Shown: one piece after another, positions 7,562-16,916 of the stretch
Position numbering within the stretch: position 1 is the first letter of the stretch
Layout: each line of letters begins with the position of its first letter
NCBI GenBank assembly: GCA_016098155.1
Contig: JAAAJB010000664.1
Coordinates: 1 to 18,151 of the forward strand
Origin: Actinomortierella ambigua
Lineage: Eukaryota > Mortierellomycota > Mortierellomycetes > Mortierellales > Mortierellaceae
Length of the DNA stretch: 18,151 nucleotides
Direction of reading: 5' to 3'
Position numbers and translations under genes: made by a program
Notes under the pieces: model-generated
Seen by the model: only the letters and a program-made list of their open reading frames with translations
Told to the model about the DNA's origin: nothing
Database searches by the model: none

Positions 7562-10500
7562 ATGACATCCCCCCATCGTTCACATCATGCTCGAGGCGGC
7601 ACAACAGACGCTGTCGCCTCCTTCCTGCCCTCTCCCACCCTGCCATCCGCCCCATCCACCCCAGTAACACCATCCTCCAAAAAGACCCCCCAATATCTCC
7701 CTCGGCCAGTCGCGGGCGCCAACATGCGTCGACCCTCGCTCCCATCTCTCAACACCACCCCTTCGTCCCCCGCTCTCAAGACAACTCGATCCAACTCCTC
7801 AGCACACCTTTTGCCCCCACACACAAAACCGAGATCGGCCACCTTATCTGGAGGATCGTCCCCGTCTGGCATCGTGTCCCCCAAGTCGGCCGGTGGAACG
7901 GGCGCGGCCAGTCGGTCCAGCTCCAGCTGCTCCAGGGCAACCTCGCCTGTCAGCGTTCGCCATGACCTCCTCCCATCCATGATTGCTCGACCTGCTTCGT
8001 CCCTTGCATCTCCTCGCCTGGCATCGCCCAGCAGTGGTCGCTGTGGCAACAGCTCCAAGCCAACACAACTCGACACGACAGCAGCACGCCGACCTTCGCT
8101 GTCGCCGCGGATAGGTGCCAGTCTGAACAGTCGGATAGCAGAAAATAGTCCCAAGGTCCTGCCATCGCCACGACTCGGTCAGTCATTGGCGGCGGATGGG
8201 CGTTTTAGTTCAGAATGCAGCGCTGGTGGTGCCAATCTGCGACCTGGGAGCAGCAATCATGCAGCAACAACAGGTCCACAGTCATCTTCGGGCATCCCAA
8301 GTTGGTCGTCGGTCAAGTCCAGGACGCACAGCAATGGGCAAGGTGTGACAACCGGGTTGAGAGCACCCGCCTCGCCCGTGGTTGGGGGCCTCTCCTCAGG
8401 CACAAATGTCTCAACAACACCAACCACAATCACGACAATAACTGCAGCAACGACGCTAGTAGCGGTCGATGCGCAAGTACAACCATCAACAACATCAACA
8501 AGAACAAGAGCAAGAACAACAACAACAATAGGTACCCATTCGATTCTGTCTTCACAATCTACCGCCGCTGCTGCCTCGGCAGAGCCCACTCCTTCACCAT
8601 TTTCACATTCGTCCGCAAAGTTGGGCCCCACCAAGGAGCGGCCAGCGATGTCGGCTCGAACAAAGTCTGGCACGATCAAGCCTCCGTCGATTGTCACTAA
8701 GCCGACACCTTTTGTCGTGGGGTCTTCGCGATCAGTCTTCCACAACGAACACCCGACACCGGCCTCCTCGTCGTTGCCTACTGCTGTGTCGTCAAACGGC
8801 AAATCTTGGCTTCCTCTCATGGCTCTTACGCGTCAAGGGGTAGCAACAGCAACAGGTGTCACGCATTATCACCCTGCTGGACAGGGTCCGGCCACTCCAA
8901 TGTCCAATCCCTCACCTAGTTCGGCCCGCCGTAAACTCCACTGTGTCGGCGACGACGACAACAACAACAACAACGATGACGATGATGAGAACGACCCCTA
9001 CAGCAGTAGCGATGTCGATGCAATGAGTATCATCACCCCGCCATCGACCACACCAAGCCCCCCACCGTGCTCGTTGACACGGTCCAAGAACCGGCTTCAT
9101 GCAGGCGTGGACTCGGCCTGCTTCATGACCCGAAGTAACAGTGCAGAGTCCATAAACACCACAGCCAGCAGCACGAGTAGCTCCCCCCTCAACGCGTCGC
9201 ACTTTCCAATCCACTCGATCCATCCCCACGCCACAAGTCCATCCCCTGACTGCAACAGCACCACAGAAGCTGGTGATCCCATTACTACCCTCTCCACTGG
9301 AGCTTCTGGTACTGGAAGAGCCGGTGGTACTGGTGATTCTTCTGGAGTGGCTGGTACTACCATGCCGACGACGATGACCGCGTCAGCGACCCTGCAGGTC
9401 ATGGCCAGGGGATGCAGCCCATCCGAGGAGAAAGTGAGGTGCGATTGCCCACCCCCGTTGACACTTCCCGAGTTTGTTCAGCAAGAAATTAGACGCGAGG
9501 AGGAGGAACACCGGAGACGAGAATGCGATCTCTACGCAAAGGTAATATTATTTCATGCGAAAATGCTATTTGGGCGCGGCCCACAGTGCATGGGAAGGAA
9601 AGGGAGGGAGGGAAGGAGAGAAGAGGGGGTTGGCTGGGTCATGCTATGCCCAATGTCGTAAGAAAAAAAAGGGAGGGGGTGTGGATTGAGAGGGAAACAG
9701 GAAACAGAAATTGGGGGGGAGGAAGGGATGTGGGAGCGGGAGAAGGCATGCAATCTTATTGGACTACATGATGCTTACTCTATGTTGTTACACACCCCAT
9801 GGGGTCCCTTTTCTTTTCTTCGTTTGGACGATAGATTATTGAACTGCAAATTGAAATCGAGAACCTCAAGGGTGAAAAGGAGTCCCTGACTCGTGTTGTC
9901 GGCAGGAGAGAGCGGTCTTTGGAAGCTCTTCAGCGTCAACTGGAAGCGTAAGTTTTTTGCAATGAGTAGACTATCACTGCACTCTCGGGGGTTTTATTTT
10001 CTTTGTGCACATGTTGCATGGTTGTACAAATGGGGGTACAAGAAGCCCTTTTCCCTCTTGTTGCCCTTGAACCTGCATGGATCGCTAATTTTTCACCCTT
10101 CCAATCCCCTCCTTCCCTTTCCCTCCCTTTGTACTTTCTATTGACTTTTTTGGGTTGTCGATGATGACATTTAGACTCGAGCACATCTGTCGTGAGAACC
10201 GCATCGAGGTTGACATTGGCCTTTGCTCAGCAGAAGTTGTCGAGAACTGGAACATTAAGGAGTCCGATGAGGTTTACCAGCGGATTTTGTTCACCATGCA
10301 GGACATGCTTCGTACAGGATCCAAATGTGTGGAAAATCATCGACCCTTGGGTCTCTTGGCAGGCTCAGCTACCATTGCTGCAGGTGGCGGAGGGCAAGAA
10401 AGGCACTCACTTCATCACAAAAAGTCTAGTATCAACGCCAAGGCTGCCGCTGCTGTGGCGTACTTGAACGATCAGTCTCAATACCAGCAACAGCAGGAGA

Positions 10501-11813
10501 CCTGCTCTGGAAACGAGCCTGCACCCCGTCGTGCCTTGGATGACAATGACTCTCGGCGTCGAGTGTTGCTGGCGATGGGTGAACCCGTGGACTCGCTCCC
10601 AGAGAAAGACAAGGGTGACCCAGACCAGCAAGGCAGCGATGACGAAGATGACGACGAGGATAGCATGGACGAGGACGATGATGGCGAAGAGTCGGAGTTT
10701 GAGGAGCTGGGCGAGGACATGCTCAAGTTTGCAGAGCTGCAGTCGGAGATCATGCCGAGACGCGAGTCGCATAACCAGCCCATCTCTTCTTCCAAACTGT
10801 TCTCAAGCCCCAACATGAGTGGTGCGCCGCCCATGGGCAGCAGCAGCGGCAGCAGCAGCAGTCGGGGTCCTCTGACGCCCGATGTCGCGCGCTCGTCTGT
10901 GGCCTCCATCGCTGCCTACCGCCCGCGATCGCGTGAAGGCTCGACTCACAGCCGTCAGAGCACGTCGAGCAACCTTCTCGACGACTACTTTACCATCTCG
11001 ACACCGGTCTCTGCCCACACCGCCGAGGTTTTCCCACCATCCCTGCCACCACTCCCAACGGTCGCTGCAGCAGCGGCAGCAGCGGCTATTGCTGCCACGG
11101 CTGCTCCATCGACACTCATGCACCGAGCTCCTGCTCCTTCGCGACCTCTCCCTCCTCCTCCGCACCCGCAGCAGCAGCCTCTGACGGGCTTGGGCATTGT
11201 CATGACAACTCGTTCATTGTCCCAGTCTCAACTGCGTGTGGCTCCTCCGCAGCACCCTCTGCCTCCACCACCGACCTCGTCGTCGCCAGGACCGACCCAG
11301 CAGCGAATGGTGATTCCTCCAGGCCTGGTGCGGTCGCTCTCCACGAACAGTGTCGCGACCAACAACAACAAAAGAAACAGCCATCGTCTGTCGACATCGT
11401 CGACCCACTCGACTACATCCAACGCCGGATCACTCGCGTTCTTCCATAGCCTCCCACCGCCTCAGATGCCTCTGCCGCCGATCCCGACGGGCAGTGGTGT
11501 GACGCTGCCATCGCCACCACTGCCGCCACTGCCAGCACCTCCATCATCGCGGCCCTCGCCGAACAAGAAGGGTCTGCAGTTGGTGGTGGTCGAGCCCAAC
11601 ATGATGGTGTCGGCTGAGCGGATCAAGCAACACCTATCGTCATCGTCGTCGCGCCTGTCGACACTTGGAGGCGGACTCATTTGGGGTGGGCATGGGCGAG
11701 CGCAGAGCCATGGGTTGGTGATGGATCGATACCTGCACCGGCCAAACCCCCTGAACCACTCGTGGACCAACGAGCTCCTCCATGGTGGACATCGCCGCCA
11801 TGGCTCTGTGTAA
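7562..11813 (+). CDS. Large disordered protein with a central coiled coil, function unknown (three exons)
   Basis: Exons are 7562-9541, 9835-9947 and 10175-11813 (introns GTAATA...AG and GTAAGT...AG), giving 3732 bases and 1243 residues. The start ATG has A at -3 (CGACCATGAC). Residues 1-630 are Ser/Thr/Pro-rich and probably disordered, with an Asp/Asn tract near 464-480. From about 635 (LPEFVQQEIRREEEEH) to about 710 lies a heptad-like coiled coil spanning both splice junctions, which supports the gene model. The next 50 residues (EVDIGLCSAEVVENWN... VYQRILFTMQDML) are also ordered-looking. Then come an acidic tract (about 846-890), a poly-Ala stretch (about 994-1007) and proline-rich runs (about 1016-1030 and 1125-1160) of the kind bound by profilin, SH3 or WW domains. 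No catalytic motif is visible. A scaffold or polarity role is a guess from architecture only. Confidence 0.82.
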
Positions 11814-12311
11814 TTATAATATACCTATCTCTCTTCATCTCTTTGTCAAATAGCAAAAGAAAAAAAAATAGCAAACAAAGGGGGAAAAAATCGCCCGCAT
11901 CCTGTGGGCCAAGGTTTTTTTTCTTCCTCCTTCTGTAGGCTTTTTTATTCCCAACATAATGTATTTTTGTTAAAAGAAAAAAAAAAAAGGATCTAAAAGC
12001 TCTTAAATTTGTCTGTGGAGGAGAGAAAAAAAAAAGAGATGTTGAGCATGCCTTTGGGGCTCAAAGGTGGGCAGTGTACGGTACACCTATAATGTACACG
12101 ACAGGAAATGGGGGGAGGAGGAGGAGAGGAAAGAAGATGGTCGCGGCGGGAACGAGCTCTCTCTTTGTGGGACCACACATGTTCCGCTGCGACTGAATGA
12201 GGCGGCCTTGCATTTTGTCATGTCCAAGCCACAAAGCCTGCGCAAGAGCTGTGCCCATGCAGGTGTCAATGTCCCGTCGTCCATTCCACCATCAAGCGTT
12301 GCACATCAGTC
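11814..12311. other. Spacer between the coiled-coil gene and the serine hydrolase gene
   Basis: These 498 bases hold the 3' flank of the 7562 gene and the promoter of the hydrolase gene, in tandem orientation. There are A- and T-runs, a purine-rich patch at about 12108-12140 and a short dyad at 12074-12086. No coding frame is convincing. Confidence 0.55.
12074..12086. promoter_or_regulatory. Dyad GTGTAC-G-GTACAC upstream of the hydrolase gene
   Basis: Two 6-bp arms pair perfectly around a single G, and another TGTACAC follows about 7 bases later. It lies about 225 bases upstream of the ATG at 12312, a plausible place for a transcription-factor site. Confidence 0.35.
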
Positions 12312-14963
12312 ATGGCAGCCCCATTGAGGATTCTCTGTCTCCACGGATACACACAGGTACCACACCATCTTCTTCCTACAAGAAGAGAGAATAGATTACC
12401 CCATTTATCTCTCCCTCCCCCCCCCCTCTCGTTGCTTGGATCAAAACTACAAAGAAAAAAATGAGAATATGGCCCGAATACTCAAATCCTAATCTCCTCG
12501 GGGGGGATGGGCGACAACACTATAGAATGCTATATCATTTGCCAAGAAGACGGCCATGTTCCGTCGGTGTCTAAAGGACTCCGCGGATCTCGGTAAGATT
12601 GTCGAGACAGGATGATTCATGGTTGAAAGAAAGAAGGAAGGACAACCCGTCGTCGCTGTCTGCCCTTGATGAGGTCGACTGGGCAGTAACAAATAAGAAA
12701 AAAAAAGAGGGTCCCGCGGCTCTCCTACATTATTCCATTGGAGCAATCCTAGAAGCCAAAAGGTTATCCCTTACCGCCGTTTTTTTTTTGCCTTTTCTTA
12801 TTTGCCGACCTAATGGCGGGGGGGGGGTGGTTTTTTTTCTTCATGTCAATCCTTTTGTCTCACCATGAAACAGCGATGCATAGATCCGTAACCATGGGCG
12901 ACTTACGCACTCCCACCCTTGTTTTTTTTCCTCATGTGAAAAAAAATTCTTCTCGAAAAAAAAGTGTACATTACTGCCCCACATGTGGTTCCCATCCCTA
13001 CCCCGTCGTCTATCGAGGAACGTGAAGAGGTACAAGAACAACAACAGCAAGAAAACGCCGCCGATCTTGACCCAGGTACGTACCTCCCAATAGGTCGATC
13101 TCGACAATTTTTGCGCCTGATGGCATGTGAGCGTGTCTCTACACACAGCACTTCTCTTCCTCCCATACACATATGTATATACGTACACCCACATTCACAC
13201 AAATGTACATACACCTGCGAGCGCGACGCGCTCAACACAAAGGAAGGAAAATAGCGCAAAGATTCGGAGACTTTTTTATTATTGCAAATCGTTTATCCTA
13301 ACACACGAAAGTACCTACGCTCAACTGTCTCCCTCTCTCTCTTGCTCTCTCTTTCTCTTCCCAGAGAACCTGCCCTACGGCTGGTGGACTCGCAGTCCCA
13401 CCAACGCCTACATCGGCCTCGACACCACGCTAACCCAGCTGGCGACCGTCCTCAAGGACCAAGGCCCCTTTGACGGCGTCATGGGCTTCTCCCAGGGCGC
13501 GGCCCTCGCGGCCTTGCTCCAGCTCTTGCTCGAGCGACCTGATCTGTCCCCGACGTCGGATTTGGCACAACAATACCGTGACCATGGGCCCCTTGGGTTC
13601 TCCATCATCGTGTCGGGGTTCTTGCCCGTCGACCCGGTCCAGCTCGGTTGGTTCCGATCGCGTGTGCCGAGGAGTATGAACCGGTTGGCAGCAAAAGAAG
13701 CAGCAGCAGCCGACGTCGAGAAAGAGGAGGGTGCTGCACTGCCATCACGACCATCGCAGAATGGGCTCCTTGGATCCAAAGACGACGAGTGCCAGGGTGT
13801 GGTGGGCGCTAGTTTGCATGTCATTGGACGAGGCGACGTGATTATCGAGCCAGGTGAGTTTTTGTTTTCTTATTTCCCCTATTTTTTTTTAGGGATCTAT
13901 TTGTGGAGAGGAGGTAATGCAAGGGAGATCAAATGTAGGTCGGTTGATGCGGCGCTGTTTCGGGAGCATGAGAGGTTATCTGCAAAGGAGAATTTCATAC
14001 ATTTGGTGGAGAGAGCGAGAGAGAGGGAGATGAATGCCTAGGTTTGAGGGGAGGGGAAAGGGGGGATACTATAGGTTGGAAAGAAGGACAAAGGGGAAGA
14101 ATGGAGACGGAGGGACACGGTAGGGCGATTCCGACCCAACTAATGCAACAAATGGCTCGAGCGCAATGGAGAGGGAGGAGATGTGGAGGGACTTTGTGCG
14201 CGTAGGCTGGGAAACAAGATTTTCAAGTTTCGCGGGCCCTTCTTTCTAGAAGGCGTAACAACAGTGGTTCCCTCGTGACAACAACGAAGCACGGGATTTT
14301 GTTATTTTTTCGCGTTGGGGCATGTTGTTCAAAGGCGGCAGAAACCACATGACGCGGTGTCCAGACACAAAGACCGACTCAGCATGCAGAACGATGCAGA
14401 AAGCAAAGAAAGGTAACCTGCATTGGGGGAGGGGGAAAGGAGGAGGGAATTGGTGAGGATAGCATACGATCACAAGCGGTGTGGTGTGCGGCGGCATTGT
14501 TAGGACTGCGGTAGCTGCGTTTTATCATACCAATTATTGCTACCAGTCAATGTCGATGCCTGCTTGTATTGCTTTTCTGGAAGGAAGGGTGCAGGAAAGG
14601 TGGATAGAAGCTAAAAGAGATCAGGCTAAAGTAAGCTTGCCTCTTCAAGTTTTAGAAATATGGTTTTGTGTGGTGACATGCCCACTGACAGAGATGGAGA
14701 GAGGAGCACAATCAATCCACACCGACTGACTCACATCTGTCTACGTTCCTCCATGGTTTCGTATCCCATCCTCTGGTTTTTTGTTGTGGTTGTTATTACC
14801 TGTACTAGAACGCTCAGAGGCTCTTGTTAATGAGTACAAAGAACGAGCGCCGACAGTGTTCTACCATGATGGTGGACACTTCATGCCGTCGAATGCTGCT
14901 AGTCGACATACTTACCGAGCTTTCGTAGAGCCATTTGTGCGGGCAAAGTTGGCAAAGCATTAG
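12312..14963 (+). CDS. FSH1: FSH-family serine hydrolase (alpha/beta hydrolase, five exons)
   Basis: Exons are 12312-12356, 12526-12592, 12965-13075, 13365-13853 and 14809-14963, joining in phase to 867 bases and 288 residues. Family signatures appear in order across the joins: APLRILCLHGYTQN at the start; ADLVYITAPHVVP; LPYGWWTRSP; GPFDGVMGFSQGAAL with the nucleophile Ser117 in a G-x-S-x-G elbow; VIGRGDVIIEPERSEAL with Asp232; and HDGGHFMPS with His261. The triad is complete. FSH proteins (yeast FSH1-3, human OVCA2) are small esterase-like hydrolases; the physiological substrate is unknown here and I cannot separate the paralogues, so the symbol is a family label. A charged Ala/Glu/Lys-rich insert at about residues 184-220 makes it longer than yeast FSH1. 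The start is the ATG just before the first core strand. Donors are GTACCA, GTAAGA, GTACGT and GTGAGT. Intron 4 is 955 nt. Confidence 0.9.
12593..12964 (+). other. FSH1: Intron 2 of the serine hydrolase gene
   Basis: This 372-nt intron contains a T9 run, a G10 run immediately followed by a T8 run, and ends in an A-rich acceptor (AAAAAAAAG) without a pyrimidine tract. Its borders are set by the protein join ADL-V-YITAPHVV. Confidence 0.75.
13854..14808 (+). other. FSH1: Long last intron (955 nt) of the serine hydrolase gene
   Basis: The intron begins GTGAGT and ends TGTACTAG. It separates the exon with the triad Asp from the exon with the triad His. Its first part stays open in the exon frame up to TAG at 14039-14041, and it has purine-rich stretches (14040-14110). 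I see no nested gene, tRNA or transposon signature in it. Confidence 0.8.
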
Positions 14964-15470
14964 CCTAGAGGCTCTCTCATTTTTTTTCTGTCCCTTTTAT
15001 GTAGAGGATGAGCCAGAACCAATGGAGCTTCGCCGAAAAAAAATGAGCTTGCTCGAATTGTTTTTTGTTATGGTCGTTGTATGATGAAAAATATTCCGTC
15101 AGGCGAAAAGAATACGAATGGGGGAGCACGAAGAAGGGATGTTTATTTTTTGATTTGTTGCTATGTTTTCAACAGTGTGGGGTGAAGCGTTGTTGTGTTG
15201 CGGCGAGAAACAGGAGTTTGGTTCATCCTTCTCTAGAGAGTTCAATGGCATGATGAAAAACAACTGGCCCGATCTTGACGAACAGTGCGAGAGCACCAAA
15301 AACAACCCGAGAGAGCCATGGTGAACTTTTTGTCGGTATACAGGACAAGGTTTGGCGGTTCGAGACACATGACGTCCGCCCTTGCCTTTGACTTGCCTTG
15401 TCACAGAATGTGGAGTTTTGTGTATATATGATGTCTGTTGTGTTTACCAGCTGCATCCTAACCGGGAATA

Positions 15471-15505
15471 GGTGGTTGCTTGGTGGTTAGGTGGTTTGGC
15501 GGTTA
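15471..15505 (+). repeat. Degenerate tandem GGTGGTT units
   Basis: Four close copies follow each other: GGTGGTTGCTT, GGTGGTTA, GGTGGTTT and GGCGGTTA. The spacing is 8 to 11 bases. Confidence 0.6.
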
Positions 15506-15640
15506 GATAGTAGAGGGCTTGTAGTGTATGCACCCCACAGCCCAAGGAAGGAAGGAAGGGGTGAGCAAATTTACTCCATCCCCCCATGGTTGGCGACTTT
15601 GTTTTTAGTGTGATGCTACCAACTCCACCAATCTTCCTCG

Positions 15641-15714
15641 GAGAGAGAGAGAGAGAGAGAAGAGAGAGAAGGAGAAAGAGAAAGAGAGGGAGAGAGAGGG
15701 TGTGTGTGTGTGTG
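15641..15714. repeat. Compound (GA)n-(GT)n microsatellite
   Basis: A run of GA dinucleotides from 15641 passes through GA-rich sequence into seven TG units at 15701-15714. On the opposite strand it is a CT/CA tract. Confidence 0.9.
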
Positions 15715-16030
15715 GGGCGAGAGAGATAGGAAGGAAGAGGACGCACTCGCCACCATAAGGCCAAAAAATAGATACCAGGCGACCCAATAGATGGCGACAA
15801 CAGATTGGTGGAGGCAACAAACAAGCAAACAGCAGAGCATTGGAGAAAAGAAGAGAGGGGATACCAACGAACAAGCACCCGACAAGTCGTTCGCACCTAA
15901 CCAAACAACCAGTCATGAACCTTGCCTTGCTCTTCTTTGCTTGTTTGATGACATGTCTTTTGGAGAGGGGGGGGGGAGAGTGTCAGCAGAGAGGGTCAAA
16001 CAAGGAGAGGGCCAAAGCCAAAGGGTGAGA

Positions 16031-16076
16031 GATAGATCGATAGATAGATAGTGTGAGAATGAGTGAGTGAGTGAAT
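16031..16076. repeat. GATA and GTGA tetranucleotide runs
   Basis: GATA units (16031-16050, with one GATC interruption) are followed about 12 bases later by GAGT/GTGA units (16061-16074). This is a simple-sequence repeat. Confidence 0.8.
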
Positions 16077-16399
16077 GGGTGAGAGTATAGGTAAGCGGGA
16101 AAGGTAGATCCATGAAGTCTCAGAGCGAGAAACGCGTGTTGGTACCATTGGAACGAACCTGCGAGGGAGGGAACTACTTCTCTTTGTTGTATTGTTGAGT
16201 ATTGTCGAGAGAAATGCTCTCGGAGTAAAGACATCCATGAACAGGAATATACGTGCAATCGGGGGCGATATGTTAGGATGCGCATGGTCTCTCTATCCTC
16301 CCCTCCGCCGATGCTCCTGCTGCACTGCACTGCATCCTTGGACCCCGCTCACTCGCCAACCTGCTGCTCCCTGCCAGGACAGGTAGGGTGGGTGCTCAG

Positions 16400-16916
16400 G
16401 TCTAATTGTCCTCTTCTTTGCTCTGCTGCTGCTGCTGTATGTTTTCCTTTCTCGCCTTCCACCCTCTCTTCGCTGTCTATTTTGTATTTACTTCCATTCA
16501 AACAAACAAAAGACAACCTTTTTTTTGTCTTCTGAGCGATCGCTCGACTCTCTTTCCTCTCTCTTCCCCAATCCTCTTCCCTTCTCTCACCCTTTACTCT
16601 CTTCTTACTTTTTTTTTCAACTCCATCTCTTTCCTCATTCCATTCACCCATTCACCTACCCATACCAAACACAGTTTCTCTTTCTCCTTCCCAAGGTGCA
16701 CAACCCCTGAGCTTGCCTACCTTTTCATCTCTAGTAGACATCGTTTTGCTCTCTTGAACTTGTGTGCAAACAACACACTTCCGCCCTTTGCCCCTCCACC
16801 TCCCTCCACCTCCTCCCACCAATACACACACACACACACACTCTCCCTCTCCACACCACACACACATTCAGCAGCAAAACCCCCAACTCTACACAACCCA
16901 CACGACCCGTCGGACC
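16400..16916 (+). promoter_or_regulatory. Pyrimidine-rich promoter/leader of the WD40 gene
   Basis: A C/T-rich tract, with a (CA)n run near 16824-16842, leads directly into the start codon at 16917. It resembles the tract before the 7562 gene. Frames through it are low-complexity Ser/Leu/Pro/His/Thr. Confidence 0.45.

Larger units (their letters stand above)
14964..16399. other. Microsatellite-rich spacer, no gene seen
   Basis: After the hydrolase 3' flank this region contains tandem GGTGGTT-type units (15471-15505), a GA/GT compound microsatellite (15641-15714), a G10 run near 15967 and GATA and GTGA tetranucleotide runs (16031-16076). The longest frames are translations of these repeats in Ser/Leu or Arg/Glu alphabets. 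No AATAAA is obvious. Confidence 0.55.

Noticed and set aside
12816..12828. G10 run followed by T8 as a programmed slippage site
   Set aside because: It lies inside hydrolase intron 2 and is removed before translation; it is one of many homopolymers here.
13127..14041. 304-codon plus frame as an independent gene
   Set aside because: It is hydrolase exon 4 extended through intron 3 and the start of intron 4; the five-exon model restores the full family signature.
14045..14066. G-quadruplex in the long hydrolase intron
   Set aside because: Only three separate G-runs of sufficient length are present, so a standard four-tract fold is not supported.
15357..15370. GGTTCGAGAC resembling a tRNA B box
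   Set aside because: The motif is incomplete and the upstream sequence lacks an A box and an acceptor stem.
15444..15896. 150-codon minus frame in the microsatellite spacer
   Set aside because: Its composition follows the GA/GT repeat translated on the opposite strand; no conserved motif is visible.
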